Shown here: positions 34,227 to 48,001 of the stretch, in pieces
How positions within the stretch are numbered: position 1 is the stretch's first letter
Layout of the letters: the number at the start of each line of letters is the position of its first letter
From: Saccharothrix saharensis
GTDB lineage: Bacteria; Actinomycetota; Actinomycetes; Mycobacteriales; Pseudonocardiaceae
Direction of reading: 5' to 3'
Assembly: GCF_006716745.1 (NCBI RefSeq)
Contig: NZ_VFPP01000001.1
Coordinates: forward strand, 5,343,386-5,407,385
Length of the DNA: 64,000 nt
Made by a program: the position numbers and the translations under genes
The notes under the pieces: model-generated
What the model saw: the letters and a program-made list of their open reading frames with translations, nothing else
Databases searched by the model: none
What the model was told of the DNA's origin: nothing

Positions 34227-35396
34227 GTGGCGACGACGAGAGCGGGCCGCGGCCTGGCCCGCGCGGTGGCGATGGCGTGCGTGCTCGCGCTGGTGGCCGC
34301 GGCGGCGATGTGGTGGGTGTTCGCGGGCGCGAACAGCCACCGGGTGACCGCGGTGTTCGGGGCGGCCGTCGGCGTCTACCCCGGCTCGGACGTGCGGGTG
34401 CTCGGCGTCCGGGTGGGCACGATCGACGAGGTCGAGCCGCAGGGCGCGACGGTGAAGGTCGTCATGTCGCTCGACCGCACGGTGAAGGTGCCCGCGGACG
34501 CGCAGGCGGTCGTGGTCGCGCCCAGCGTGGTCAGCGACCGGTACGTGCAGCTCGCGCCCGTGTACACCGGCGGCGAGGTGCTGGCCGACAACGCGACCAT
34601 CCCCCGCGAGCGCACCGCCACCCCCGTCGAGCTGGACGAGCTGTACGCGAGCCTGGACAAGCTCACCACCGCCCTCGGCCCGGACGGGGCCAACCAGGAC
34701 GGCGCGCTGTCCGACCTGCTCGACTCGGCCGCGGCCACCCTCCAGGGCAACGGGCAGGCGCTCGGCGACACCGTCAAGCAGCTCGGTGACGCCACCCGCA
34801 CGCTGTCCGGCTCCAAGGACGACCTGTTCGGCACCGTGGACAACCTGCAGGAGTTCACCGGCATGCTGGCCGCGAACGACAGCCAGGTGCGCGACCTGAA
34901 CCGGCAGCTCGCCGAGGTCGCCGGGTTCCTCGCCGACGAGCGGGAGAACCTGGGCGCCGCGCTCACCGAGCTGGCCACCGCGCTGGGCCAGGTGCAGGGC
35001 TTCATCACCGACAACCGGGCCGCGCTCCAGTCCAACGTCGACAAGCTCGCGGGCATCACCCAGGTCCTGGTCGACCAGCGCGCGTCGCTGGCCGAGGCGC
35101 TCGACGTCGGACCGCTGGCCCTGGGCAACCTGCAGAACGCCTACAACGCCGCCTCCGGCACGCTCGACACCAGGGCCGACCTGAACGAGCTGAACCAGCC
35201 GCCGATCGTCCTGATCTGCAAGCTCATCCAGGGCGTCGAGCCGGGCCGGGTGCCCGGCGTGCTGGCGCAGACGTGCCGGCAGCTGGAGCCGGTGCTCAGC
35301 GGCGCGGTGCCGCTGAAGACGCCCGCCGAAGTGGTGTCCGACCTCTCCCAGGGCAAGCTGCCGCTGCCCCTGCCGCTCGCGGGGGTGCCCCAGTGA
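34227..35396 (+). CDS. mceD: Mce family protein, MceD position
   Basis: The 389 residues start at GTG 34227. Anchor AMACVLALVAAAAMWWVFAG is followed by an MCE domain (DVRVLGVRVGTIDEVEP, VVSDRYVQLAPVY), a long helical region (GNGQALGDTVKQLGDATRT) and a Pro/Leu-rich end. It overlaps the lipoprotein gene by GTGA. Confidence 0.92.
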   Translation: MATTRAGRGLARAVAMACVLALVAAAAMWWVFAGANSHRVTAVFGAAVGVYPGSDVRVLGVRVGTIDEVEPQGATVKVVMSLDRTVKVPADAQAVVVAPSVVSDRYVQLAPVYTGGEVLADNATIPRERTATPVELDELYASLDKLTTALGPDGANQDGALSDLLDSAAATLQGNGQALGDTVKQLGDATRTLSGSKDDLFGTVDNLQEFTGMLAANDSQVRDLNRQLAEVAGFLADERENLGAALTELATALGQVQGFITDNRAALQSNVDKLAGITQVLVDQRASLAEALDVGPLALGNLQNAYNAASGTLDTRADLNELNQPPIVLICKLIQGVEPGRVPGVLAQTCRQLEPVLSGAVPLKTPAEVVSDLSQGKLPLPLPLAGVPQ

Positions 35397-36550
35397 GGCG
35401 ATTCGCGGTGCTCGTGGCGAGCACCCTGGTGCTGACGGGCTGCGGCTCGGGCGGTTTCGACGGCGTCTACAACATGCCGCTACCCGGCGGCGCGGACGTC
35501 GGCGACCGGCCGTACGCGGTGAAGGTGCAGTTCAAGGACGTGCTGGACCTGGTACCGCAGGCCGGCGTGAAGGTCAACGACGTGCCGGTCGGCCGGGTGG
35601 ACCGGATCGCGCTGGGCGCGGACGGCTGGACCGCCGAGGTGACCGTGCTGGTCAACGGCGACGTGAAGCTGCCGGGCAACGCGGTCGCCCGGCTGCGCCA
35701 GTCCGCGCTGCTCGGCGAGAAGTACGTGGAGCTGGCCGGGCCCGCCGAGGGGCGGGAGGAGGGCGCGCTGGCCGACGGCGCGGTCATCCCGGTCGAGCGC
35801 ACCAACCGCAACCCCGAGGTCGAAGAGGTCTTCGGCGCGCTGTCCATGCTGCTCAACGGAGGTGGCATCGCCCAGCTCCAGGACATCAGCCGGGAGCTGA
35901 GCGCGGCCCTGGAGGGCAACGAGCCCGAGATCCGGTCGCTGCTGGCCAACCTGAACGAGCTGGTCGGCGACCTGGACTCGCACAAGGGCGAGATCACCCG
36001 CGCGCTGGACGGCGTCAACCGGCTCGGCGGCACGCTGAACGCCCAGCGCGACCAGATCACCGGCGTGCTCGACGGGTTGGAGCCGGGCCTCAAGGTGCTC
36101 AGCGAGCAGCGCACCCAGCTCGTCACGCTGCTCCAGTCGCTGGACGCGCTGTCCGACGTCGCGGTGGACACGGTGAACAAGTCCAAGGACGACCTGGTGG
36201 CCGACCTGAAGGCGCTGACACCGACGTTGCAGAAGCTCGCCGAGGCGGGCGCGAACCTGCCCCACGGCTTCGAGCTGCTGCTGACCTACCCGTTCCCGGA
36301 CTCGGCGGTGGACGCGATCAAGGGCGACTACACGAACCTGTACGCCGACATCGACCTGGACCTCGGCACCATCGTGGACAACCTGGGCCGGTCGCGGCAG
36401 TCGCCGCTGCCGACCCTGCCCGGCCTGCCCGGGGTCGACGGCACCGCGCCGTCGCTGCCGCTGCCCCTGCCGAACCTGCCGCTGCCCGGCGTGTCGGCCG
36501 GTTCCGGGCTGGGCGACCTGCTCGGCGGACTGCTGGGGGGCAAGCGGTGA
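35393..36550 (+). CDS. mceE: Mce family lipoprotein, MceE (LprK) position
   Basis: GTG 35393 gives 385 residues. The signal peptide ends in lipobox LTGC (about residues 14-17), so the protein is lipid-anchored rather than membrane-spanning, as expected for the fifth mce gene. The MCE domain contains GVKVNDVPVGRVDRIA and LLGEKYVELAGP. A Pro/Leu/Gly-rich tail follows. It is coupled to mceF by GTGA. Confidence 0.92.
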   Translation: MRRFAVLVASTLVLTGCGSGGFDGVYNMPLPGGADVGDRPYAVKVQFKDVLDLVPQAGVKVNDVPVGRVDRIALGADGWTAEVTVLVNGDVKLPGNAVARLRQSALLGEKYVELAGPAEGREEGALADGAVIPVERTNRNPEVEEVFGALSMLLNGGGIAQLQDISRELSAALEGNEPEIRSLLANLNELVGDLDSHKGEITRALDGVNRLGGTLNAQRDQITGVLDGLEPGLKVLSEQRTQLVTLLQSLDALSDVAVDTVNKSKDDLVADLKALTPTLQKLAEAGANLPHGFELLLTYPFPDSAVDAIKGDYTNLYADIDLDLGTIVDNLGRSRQSPLPTLPGLPGVDGTAPSLPLPLPNLPLPGVSAGSGLGDLLGGLLGGKR

Positions 36551-37782
36551 TCCCCGGTCGCATCAAGCTCCAGATCGGCGTGTTCGTGCTGATCGCGCTG
36601 GTCGGCGTGAGCTACGTCGGCGCGCGCTACGTCGGCCTCGGCCGGGTGTTCGGCGCGTCCGGGTACGTGGTGACGATGCAGCTCGCCGAGTCCGGTGGCG
36701 TGTTCACCAACGCCGAGGTCACCTACCGCGGCGTCGCCGTGGGGCGGGTCGGCCAGATGCGGCTGACCTCCGACGGGCTGGAGGTCGACCTCGACATCGA
36801 CCCGAGCGCGCCGTCGATCCCGGCCGACCTGGAGGCCGTGGTCGCCAACCGGTCCGCGGTGGGCGAGCAGTACGTCGACCTGCGGCCCCGCGCCGAGGAC
36901 GGGCCGTTCCTGGCGGACGGGTCCGTCATCCCGCGCTCGGCCACCAGGACCCCGCCGCCGGTGGACGGGCTGCTGACCAACCTCGACGCGTTCGCCAAGT
37001 CCGTGCCGACCGAGTCGCTGCGGACCGTGGTGGACGAGCTGGACCTGGCGTTCAACGGCACCGGGCCCGACCTGCAGGTCCTGCTGGACAACACGGAGGC
37101 GTTCACCCGGGCGGCGACGGAGCACCTGCCGCAGACCAAGGCGCTGCTCGACAGCGGGCTGGTCGTGCTGAACACGCAGGCCGCGCAGGGTGGCGCGATC
37201 CGGTCGTTCTCGGCGGACCTGCGGTCGCTGGCCGAGCAGCTGAAGAACTCCGACACCGACATCCGCCGGCTCATCGCCGTCTCGCCGCGGACCGCCGAAC
37301 AGGTGTCGGCCCTGCTGCGGGAGACCGGGCCGAACCTGGGCGTCGTGCTGGCCAACCTGCTGACCACCGGGAACATCCTGGTCAGCCGGTTGGACGGGCT
37401 GGAGCAGATCGCGGTGACGTACCCGATCATCGTCGGCGGCGGGTTCACCGTGGCCAAGGGCGACGGCACGGGCGCGCACTTCGGGCTGGCCCTGAACGTG
37501 TTCGACCCGCCGCCGTGCACGGTCGGCTACGACGGCACCACGATCCGGCAGGGCACCGACACCACCCCGGCGGAGTTCAACACGCAGGCCTACTGCGCGT
37601 TGGCCCCGGGCAGCGCCACCGGCGTGCGGGGTGCCCAGAACGCGCCTTACGGTGGCATCCCGGTGACGACGCCGACGGGTGACGCGACGGCGCAGCCGGG
37701 CCGGGAACCGACCACCGGGCAGACCGCCGCCGAGGCGCCGCTGCTGACCAGCCTGGGCCAGTTGCTCGGTCTGCCGGGCTGA
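36547..37782 (+). CDS. mceF: Mce family protein, MceF position
   Basis: GTG 36547 gives 411 residues. Anchor LQIGVFVLIALVGVSYVGAR is followed by an MCE domain (EVTYRGVAVGRVGQMRLT, VGEQYVDLRP), a helical Mce-C region and a C-terminus of about 60 residues rich in Thr/Pro/Gly. It completes the six-protein set, and the accessory genes follow after 11 bp. Confidence 0.92.
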   Translation: MIPGRIKLQIGVFVLIALVGVSYVGARYVGLGRVFGASGYVVTMQLAESGGVFTNAEVTYRGVAVGRVGQMRLTSDGLEVDLDIDPSAPSIPADLEAVVANRSAVGEQYVDLRPRAEDGPFLADGSVIPRSATRTPPPVDGLLTNLDAFAKSVPTESLRTVVDELDLAFNGTGPDLQVLLDNTEAFTRAATEHLPQTKALLDSGLVVLNTQAAQGGAIRSFSADLRSLAEQLKNSDTDIRRLIAVSPRTAEQVSALLRETGPNLGVVLANLLTTGNILVSRLDGLEQIAVTYPIIVGGGFTVAKGDGTGAHFGLALNVFDPPPCTVGYDGTTIRQGTDTTPAEFNTQAYCALAPGSATGVRGAQNAPYGGIPVTTPTGDATAQPGREPTTGQTAAEAPLLTSLGQLLGLPG

Positions 37783-37793
37783 GGAGGGACTTG

Positions 37794-38321
37794 ATGGACG
37801 TTCGACGGTCGGCCCAGAGGAGCTGGGTGCTGCCGGTCGCGGCCGTGCTCGCGGTGCTGGCCGCCGGGTACGCGGTGTGGGCCGGGGTGTCGTGGTGGGG
37901 TGCGACGTCCGACGACTCGGTGGTGTTCTCGCGGGAGCGGGACGAGGTGCTGCGGGTCGGCCAGGTCGGGATCGCGAACTTCACCACCCTCGACTACAAG
38001 AAGGTCGACGCCGACCTCGACCGGTGGCTGGAGTCGTCCACCGGTGAGCTGCGGGCCGAGATCGAGGGTGGTCGGGACAGCCGCAAGAAGCAGATCGAGG
38101 ACGCGCGGACGGTGACCGTGAGCCGGGTGCTGGACGCCGCCGTCACCGAGCTCGACGACCGGGCCGGCAAGGCGCACCTGATCGCCGTCGTGGAGACCAC
38201 GGTGACGCCGGAGGGCGGGCAGGCGGTGAAGAAGGTCAACCGGTACCAGACGGACCTGACCCGCACCGATGCCGGTTGGAAGCTCAGCGCGCTGGGGCCG
38301 GTCGCGGCCGGCGGCGCGTGA
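37794..38321 (+). CDS. Mce-associated membrane protein 1
   Basis: The 175-residue protein starts at ATG 37794 (TTG 37791 is directly before it), with GAGGAGGGA upstream. One membrane helix (VLPVAAVLAVLAAGYAVWAG) leads to an outer domain with the Mce-associated (Mas) pattern: REAVLR-like entry, FTTLDYKKVDADLDRWLE, then IAVVETTVTPEGGQAVKKVN. Such proteins are thought to stabilise the Mce complex. Confidence 0.85.
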   Translation: MDVRRSAQRSWVLPVAAVLAVLAAGYAVWAGVSWWGATSDDSVVFSRERDEVLRVGQVGIANFTTLDYKKVDADLDRWLESSTGELRAEIEGGRDSRKKQIEDARTVTVSRVLDAAVTELDDRAGKAHLIAVVETTVTPEGGQAVKKVNRYQTDLTRTDAGWKLSALGPVAAGGA

Positions 38322-38330
38322 ACCGAGGAG

Positions 38331-39350
38331 ATGACGTCAGTGCCACCGTCCCGCCGCCGCCCGGTCCCGACCACGCCCAGCATCCGGCCACGCGTCGCCG
38401 GCCTGCGCAAACGCCCTGACACCGGTGCCACGCCGGTCGAGGACACCCGGGTCGCGGGTGCGCGCGACGACGTCGGCGGCACCGACGCCGCGGCCGGTGT
38501 CGCCGCTGAACCGACCGCCGCTGAACCGACCGCCGCTGAACCGACCGCCGCTGAACCGACCGCCGCCCGGCCCGGCGCCGAGACCCTGCCGAGCGACCGC
38601 GACATCACCGGGTCCACCGGCGTCACCGGCCTGATCGAGCCCCGCGAGGACGGCGGGGACGCCGAGGACTTCCCCGAGCCCGCGCCCCGACCCCGCCCGA
38701 CCGGCCGCCGCAAGCGCACCGGCGAGGCCGTCGCGCCCAGCGTCCTGGCCGATGACGAGCCCGGGCGCGCGACGGACGACGCCGACGACTGGGCCGCCCG
38801 GCACACCGACGACCGCCCCGGGCCCGGCCTGGTCCTGCCCCTCTCCCTGGTCGTCCTCGCGGCGCTGCTGGTCGGCCTGGGCGTGTGGTTCCAGAGCCAG
38901 GCGGGACAGGTCCGCTACAACCAGGCGCTGGTGGACAGCGGCGGCACGACCGAGGTCGCCGGTCAGGCCCGCGAGGCGGTCGAGAAGGCGTTCTCCTACA
39001 ACTACGCCGACGTCCCCGCCACCGAGGAAGCCGCCAACGAGCTGCTCATCGGCAAGGCCAAGTGCCAGTACAACGCGATCTTCGGCCCGGTCCGCACGCT
39101 CGCGCCCGAGCAGAAGCTCGTGGTCACGGTGAAGGCCGTGTCCAGCGGCGTCACCACGCTCGACGGCGACCGCGCCACCGTGCTGCTGTTCCTCGACCAG
39201 GTCACCACCCGCACGACCGACAACCAGAGCGGCGGCGGCATCGCGATGATGCGGGTCGGCGCGCAGAAGGTCGACGGCCGGTGGAAGGTCGACAACATGG
39301 AGATGTTCGGCCAGAGCGGCGACCAGGCGGCCGAAACCGCCAAGTGCTGA
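38331..39350 (+). CDS. Mce-associated membrane protein 2 with disordered N-terminus
   Basis: The 339-residue protein (ATG 38331 after GAGGAG) has about 160 residues of Pro/Ala/Thr/Asp-rich cytoplasmic sequence. This includes four copies of a 15-bp unit (38505-38564) encoding AEPTA. One membrane helix follows (LSLVVLAALLVGLGVWF), then a Mas domain (AREAVEKAFSYNYADVPATE, VLLFLDQVTTRTTDNQSG). It ends the mce operon. Confidence 0.85.
   Translation: MTSVPPSRRRPVPTTPSIRPRVAGLRKRPDTGATPVEDTRVAGARDDVGGTDAAAGVAAEPTAAEPTAAEPTAAEPTAARPGAETLPSDRDITGSTGVTGLIEPREDGGDAEDFPEPAPRPRPTGRRKRTGEAVAPSVLADDEPGRATDDADDWAARHTDDRPGPGLVLPLSLVVLAALLVGLGVWFQSQAGQVRYNQALVDSGGTTEVAGQAREAVEKAFSYNYADVPATEEAANELLIGKAKCQYNAIFGPVRTLAPEQKLVVTVKAVSSGVTTLDGDRATVLLFLDQVTTRTTDNQSGGGIAMMRVGAQKVDGRWKVDNMEMFGQSGDQAAETAKC
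38505..38564 (+). repeat. Four 15-bp tandem repeats in the second Mas gene
   Basis: The unit GCTGAACCGACCGCC is repeated four times exactly and encodes AEPTA. It lies in a disordered cytoplasmic stretch and is a slippage-prone site whose copy number may vary between strains without breaking the frame. Confidence 0.9.
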
Positions 39351-39663
39351 CCCGGGGGCGGCCGGACGGTCGCCGCGGGCGTCCACTCAGGACTGCGAAC
39401 CCGATTCCATGCCTCAGCACAACGTGATCTGCACCACATTTTCGATCGGTGACCGAACGGAATCGTCGGCATCTCCCTTCGGGGTCGCAACGCCCGCCAA
39501 AGGTTCACACGGGCTCACGTCCATGTATTTTCGCAGGTCACAGCGGTAACTCCGCGTTATCGCACCTTGCGCCAGTGGAGTGATCGCCGCGTGGCATCTT
39601 GACTGTGGGCGTTGGCCGGGTCACTCTGTCGGTGAGCACGAGAAAGGTCCTTCCAGGTGCCTC

Positions 39664-39692
39664 TCGACAGTTGCCGCGCGCGTGGCTAGACT
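39664..39692 (+). promoter_or_regulatory. rpoB promoter
   Basis: TCGACA (39664-39669), a 17-bp spacer and TAGACT (39687-39692) form a good housekeeping-sigma promoter, predicting a start near 39699 and a leader of about 120 bases before the rpoB TTG. A second possible -35 TTGACT is at 39598 without a good -10. The remaining gap (39351-39819) shows no gene. Confidence 0.7.
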
Positions 39693-39819
39693 GCTCCTTT
39701 GCGCTGCCCTCTTTCCGTTTGCCCTTCGCCGAGAGCTGGATTGCCGGGCATCGCCGCACCCTTGACAGCCGTGCTAGTTCCGCTGACTAGCCAGCTACCT
39801 GTCCCTGGAAGGACGCATC

Positions 39820-42800
39820 TTGGCGATCTCTCGCGCGACCAAGGCCACTGCTGCGACCAACTCCACGTCGGGGATTCCCGGAGCGCCGAAGCGAGTCTCT
39901 TTCGCGAAGATCCACGAACCGCTTCAGACGCCCAACCTGCTCGACCTGCAGATCCAGTCGTTCGAATGGCTCACCGGTGACGAGGCGTGGTTCCAGCGCC
40001 GCGTCGACGAAGGTGACGAGGCGCCGACGGGCGGCCTCGAGGAGGTCTTGAACGAGATCTCCCCGATCGAGGACTTCTCCGGCTCGATGTCGCTCTCCTT
40101 CTCCGACCCGCGCTTCGACGAGGTCAAGGCCTCGACCGAGGAGTGCAAGGACAAGGACATGACGTACGCCGCCCCGTTGTTCGTCACGGCGGAGTTCACC
40201 AACCACACCACCGGCGAGATCAAGAGCCAGACGGTGTTCATGGGTGACTTCCCGATGATGACCGACAAGGGCACGTTCATCATCAACGGCACCGAGCGGG
40301 TCGTGGTCTCCCAGCTCGTCCGCTCGCCGGGTGTCTACTACGACACCGCGATCGACAAGACGACCGACAAGGACGTCTTCAGCGTCAAGATCATCCCGTC
40401 CCGGGGTGCCTGGCTGGAGTTCGACGTCGACAAGCGCGACACCGTCGGCGTCCGCATCGACCGCAAGCGCCGCCAGCCGGTGACCGTGCTGCTGAAGGCG
40501 CTGGGTTGGACGACCGAGCAGATCCGCGAGCGCTTCTCGTTCAGCGAGACGCTGCTGACGACGCTGGAGAAGGACCACACCGCGGGTACCGACGAGGCGT
40601 TGCTCGACATCTACCGCAAGCTGCGTCCGGGCGAGCCGCCGACGAAGGAGTCCGCGCAGGCGCTGCTGGAGAACCTGTTCTTCAAGGACAAGCGCTACGA
40701 CCTCGCGAAGGTCGGCCGGTACAAGGTCAACAAGAAGCTCGGCCTGTCCACCCCCATCACCACGGGCGTGCTGACCGAGGAAGACATCGTCACCACGATC
40801 GAGTACCTGGTGCGCCTGCACGCGGGTGAGACGACGATGCAGCCCGGCGACGTCGAGGTGCCCGTCGAGGTCGACGACATCGACCACTTCGGCAACCGCC
40901 GCCTGCGCACCGTCGGCGAGCTGATCCAGAACCAGATCCGGGTCGGCCTGTCCCGCATGGAGCGCGTCGTCCGCGAGCGCATGACGACCCAGGACGTCGA
41001 GGCCATCACGCCGCAGACCCTGATCAACATCCGCCCGGTGGTGGCGGCGATCAAGGAGTTCTTCGGCACGTCCCAGCTCTCGCAGTTCATGGACCAGACC
41101 AACCCGCTCGCGGGTCTGACCCACAAGCGCCGCCTGTCGGCGCTGGGCCCGGGTGGTCTGTCCCGTGAGCGCGCCGGCATGGAGGTCCGCGACGTCCACC
41201 CGTCGCACTACGGCCGCATGTGCCCGATCGAGACGCCGGAAGGCCCGAACATCGGCCTGATCGGCTCGCTGTCCTCCTACGGGCGGGTCAACCCGTTCGG
41301 CTTCATCGAGACGCCGTACCGCAAGGTCGTCGACGGCCGGGTCACCGACCAGATCGACTACCTGACGGCCGACGAAGAGGACCGCTACGTCAAGGCGCAG
41401 GCGAACGCCAAGATCGACGACGAGGGCAACTTCCTCGAGGACAAGGTCCTGGTCCGCAAGAAGGGCGGCGAGGTCGAGCAGATCGACCCGTCCGACGTGG
41501 ACTACATGGACGTCTCGCCGCGGCAGATGGTGTCGGCCGCGACCGCGATGATCCCGTTCCTCGAGCACGACGACGCGAACCGCGCCCTGATGGGCGCGAA
41601 CATGCAGCGCCAGGCGGTGCCGCTGCTGCGCAGCGAGTCCCCGCTGGTCGGCACCGGCATGGAGCTGCGCGCCGCGGTCGACGCCGGTGACGTCGTGGTC
41701 GCCAAGAAGACCGGTGTGGTCGAGGAGATCTCCGCCGACTACGTCACGATCATGGCCGACGACGGCTCGCGGCAGACCTACGGCCTGCACAAGTTCCGCC
41801 GGTCCAACCAGGGCACCTGCATCAACCAGAAGCCCATCGTGAACGAGGGCGACCGGGTGCAGGAGGGCCAGGTCCTGGCCGACGGCCCGTGCACCGAGAA
41901 CGGCGAGATGGCGCTGGGCAAGAACCTGCTCGTCGCGATCATGCCGTGGGAGGGCCACAACTACGAGGACGCGATCATCCTGTCGCAGCGCCTCGTGCAG
42001 GACGACGTCCTGACCTCGATCCACATCGAGGAGCACGAGATCGACGCGCGGGACACCAAGCTGGGCGCCGAGGAGATCACCCGGGACATCCCGAACGTCT
42101 CCGAGGAGGTCCTGGCCGACCTCGACGAGCGCGGCATCATCCGCATCGGCGCCGAGGTCCAGCCCGGTGACATCCTGGTCGGCAAGGTCACGCCCAAGGG
42201 CGAGACCGAGCTGACCCCGGAGGAGCGGCTGCTGCGCGCGATCTTCGGCGAGAAGGCGCGCGAGGTGCGCGACACGTCGCTGAAGGTGCCCCACGGCGAG
42301 TACGGCAAGGTCATCGGCATCCGCGTGTTCAGCCGCGAGGACGACGACGAGCTGCCCCCCGGCGTGAACGAGCTGGTGCGCGTCTACGTGGCCCAGAAGC
42401 GCAAGATCCAGGACGGTGACAAGCTCGCCGGCCGCCACGGCAACAAGGGCGTCATCGGCAAGATCCTCCCGGTCGAGGACATGCCGTTCCTCGAGGACGG
42501 CACCCCGGTCGACATCGTGCTGAACACGCACGGCGTGCCGCGTCGTATGAACATCGGCCAGGTGTTGGAGACCCACCTCGGGTGGATCGCCAAGCAGGGC
42601 TGGAGCATCAACGGCGACCCGGACTGGGCGAAGAACCTGCCCGAGGAGCTCTACCACGTGGAGCCGGGCACGAAGACCGCCACGCCGGTCTTCGACGGCG
42701 CGCGCGAGGACGAGATCACGGGCCTGCTCGGCTCGACGATCCCGAACCGCGACGGCGAGCGCATGGTCAAGGAGAACGGCAAGGCGGTGCTCCTCGACGG

Positions 42801-43302
42801 GCGCAGCGGCGAGCCGTACCCCTTCCCCGTGTCGGTCGGCTACATGTACATCCTGAAGCTGCTGCACCTGGTGGACGACAAGATCCACGCCCGGTCCACC
42901 GGCCCGTACTCGATGATCACGCAGCAGCCGCTGGGTGGTAAGGCGCAGTTCGGTGGTCAGCGCTTCGGTGAGATGGAGTGCTGGGCGATGCAGGCGTACG
43001 GCGCCGCGTACACGCTCCAGGAACTGCTCACGATCAAGTCCGACGACGTGCTCGGCCGCGTGAAGGTCTACGAGGCCATCGTCAAGGGCGAGAACATCCC
43101 GGAGCCCGGTATCCCGGAGTCCTTCAAGGTGCTGCTCAAGGAGCTCCAGTCGCTGTGCCTCAACGTCGAGGTGCTGTCCTCGGACGGCGCCGCGATCGAG
43201 ATGCGCGACGGCGACGACGAAGACCTCGAGCGCGCGGCCGCGAACCTCGGCATCAACCTGTCGAGGTCCGAGTCGCCGTCCGTGGACGACGTCGTCAACT
43301 GA
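39820..43302 (+). CDS. rpoB: DNA-directed RNA polymerase subunit beta
   Basis: The 1160-residue protein starts at TTG 39820 with GGAAGGA upstream, a start also used for rpoB in Mycobacterium. The rifampicin pocket reads [18 protein letters not shown], followed by [14 protein letters not shown]. His and Ser at the main resistance positions are unchanged, while the residues corresponding to E. coli Asn518 and Ser522 are Thr and Ala. Downstream motifs [20 protein letters not shown] and the C-terminal [20 protein letters not shown] are intact. Confidence 0.98.
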   Translation: MAISRATKATAATNSTSGIPGAPKRVSFAKIHEPLQTPNLLDLQIQSFEWLTGDEAWFQRRVDEGDEAPTGGLEEVLNEISPIEDFSGSMSLSFSDPRFDEVKASTEECKDKDMTYAAPLFVTAEFTNHTTGEIKSQTVFMGDFPMMTDKGTFIINGTERVVVSQLVRSPGVYYDTAIDKTTDKDVFSVKIIPSRGAWLEFDVDKRDTVGVRIDRKRRQPVTVLLKALGWTTEQIRERFSFSETLLTTLEKDHTAGTDEALLDIYRKLRPGEPPTKESAQALLENLFFKDKRYDLAKVGRYKVNKKLGLSTPITTGVLTEEDIVTTIEYLVRLHAGETTMQPGDVEVPVEVDDIDHFGNRRLRTVGELIQNQIRVGLSRMERVVRERMTTQDVEAITPQTLINIRPVVAAIKEFFGTSQLSQFMDQTNPLAGLTHKRRLSALGPGGLSRERAGMEVRDVHPSHYGRMCPIETPEGPNIGLIGSLSSYGRVNPFGFIETPYRKVVDGRVTDQIDYLTADEEDRYVKAQANAKIDDEGNFLEDKVLVRKKGGEVEQIDPSDVDYMDVSPRQMVSAATAMIPFLEHDDANRALMGANMQRQAVPLLRSESPLVGTGMELRAAVDAGDVVVAKKTGVVEEISADYVTIMADDGSRQTYGLHKFRRSNQGTCINQKPIVNEGDRVQEGQVLADGPCTENGEMALGKNLLVAIMPWEGHNYEDAIILSQRLVQDDVLTSIHIEEHEIDARDTKLGAEEITRDIPNVSEEVLADLDERGIIRIGAEVQPGDILVGKVTPKGETELTPEERLLRAIFGEKAREVRDTSLKVPHGEYGKVIGIRVFSREDDDELPPGVNELVRVYVAQKRKIQDGDKLAGRHGNKGVIGKILPVEDMPFLEDGTPVDIVLNTHGVPRRMNIGQVLETHLGWIAKQGWSINGDPDWAKNLPEELYHVEPGTKTATPVFDGAREDEITGLLGSTIPNRDGERMVKENGKAVLLDGRSGEPYPFPVSVGYMYILKLLHLVDDKIHARSTGPYSMITQQPLGGKAQFGGQRFGEMECWAMQAYGAAYTLQELLTIKSDDVLGRVKVYEAIVKGENIPEPGIPESFKVLLKELQSLCLNVEVLSSDGAAIEMRDGDDEDLERAAANLGINLSRSESPSVDDVVN

Positions 43303-43310
43303 CGCTCGCC

Positions 43311-43359
43311 GGTCACCGGGGGCGCGCACCCCGCCCGGTCGGGGGCGTCCCCGGTGACC
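43311..43359 (+). other. Hairpin between rpoB and rpoC
   Basis: GGTCACCGGGG (43311-43321) pairs perfectly with CCCCGGTGACC (43349-43359) around a 27-base GC-rich loop, in the 109-bp gap between the two polymerase genes. It lacks a T-run. RNA processing or partial attenuation are possible roles. Confidence 0.5.
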
Positions 43360-43411
43360 CAGCCACCAGCACCCCAAGCAGCACCGAACCAAAAAGGGGA
43401 AGAGAGTAGAC

Positions 43412-47308
<3,897 letters not shown>

Positions 47309-47323
47309 AGCAGCTAGTCCCGT

Positions 47324-47360
47324 GAAGGGCCCCCGGAGCCTCCCGCTCCGGGGGCCCTTC
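47324..47360 (+). terminator. Terminator after rpoC
   Basis: GAAGGGCCCCCGGAGC (47324-47339) pairs perfectly with 47345-47360 around a 5-base loop, 15 bp past the rpoC stop: a 16-bp stem, though with no T-run. Confidence 0.88.
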
Positions 47361-47364
47361 CCGT

Positions 47365-47567
47365 GTGTCGAACGCTCAAGCCTCGTGTGTCGAACGCTCA
47401 GGACCCCTGAATTCAACGCTCAGGACGTGCGGACGCCCGATGGCGGGCCGCCGGTGCGTTCTGAATGTCGAATTCAGGGGTCCTGAGCGTTCGACTCTCG
47501 GGTCCTGGGGGTTCGACACGCGGGCCTGAGGGTTCGACACGCGGGTCCTGAGGGTTCGACACGCGGG
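47365..47567. repeat. Intergenic repeat patch with a 26-bp perfect inverted repeat
   Basis: GTGTCGAACGCTCA occurs at 47365-47378 and 47387-47400. The 26 bases 47389-47414 recur as an exact reverse complement at 47470-47495, 55 bases apart. GTTCGACACGCGGG follows at 47511-47524, 47532-47545 and 47554-47567 with CCTGAG-type linkers, a tandem unit of 21-22 bp. All units are variants of one sequence, GTCGAAC(G)CTCAGGACC. It fills the gap between the rpoC terminator and the leftward gene at 47571 and has no coding potential. Confidence 0.85.
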
Positions 47568-47570
47568 TGG

Positions 47571-47876
47571 TCAGGGGCGGCGGCGGGACCTGGCCAGGGA
47601 GCGGGCGCGGGCGACCAGGTCGTCGACCAGGTCCGAGTCCGCGAGCGGGGGAGTGGCGTCCGAGCAGCACGGAGGCTTGGTGCGCTTCTCGGTCAGCTTC
47701 GGGCGGACGCCGGCCAGCTCGTACAGCGCCTCGTAGAGGTCGCGGCCGGGGTCGTCGTCGTGCGGGCCGACGAGCAGGACCCACGCGGTGTGCGGCGCGG
47801 GGAAGGCGACCACCACGCGGTCGGGGCCGCGGAGGTGCTTCACGCACAGGCGCGGCAGGGGTTCGGGGCCGGTCAC
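47571..47876 (-). CDS. Hypothetical protein, second gene of an HTH-protein pair
   Basis: GTG 47876 is the first standard start and gives 101 residues (MTGPEPLPRLCVKHLRGPDR, then VVVAFPAPHTAWVLLVGPHD). However, the frame upstream to about 48002 is open and protein-like (TVVETPVAAGQAAGLRGAAR, AAYDRFLDELAHSGCLALGY). That extension contains no ATG, GTG or TTG. The expected coupled start is an ATC in TGATC, overlapping the stop of the upstream gene. So the real protein may have about 143 residues using a non-standard start, or the start codon is mutated. The basic C-terminus (ARARSLARSRRRP) abuts the repeat patch. No family is recognised; with the HTH gene upstream it could be a toxin-antitoxin-like pair. 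Confidence 0.6.
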   Translation of the reverse strand: MTGPEPLPRLCVKHLRGPDRVVVAFPAPHTAWVLLVGPHDDDPGRDLYEALYELAGVRPKLTEKRTKPPCCSDATPPLADSDLVDDLVARARSLARSRRRP

Positions 47877-48001
47877 CCGGTAGCCGAGGGCCAGGCAGCC
47901 GCTGTGGGCGAGCTCGTCCAGGAACCGGTCGTAGGCGGCGCGGGCGGCACCGCGCAGGCCGGCGGCCTGACCGGCCGCGACGGGCGTTTCGACGACGGTG
48001 A

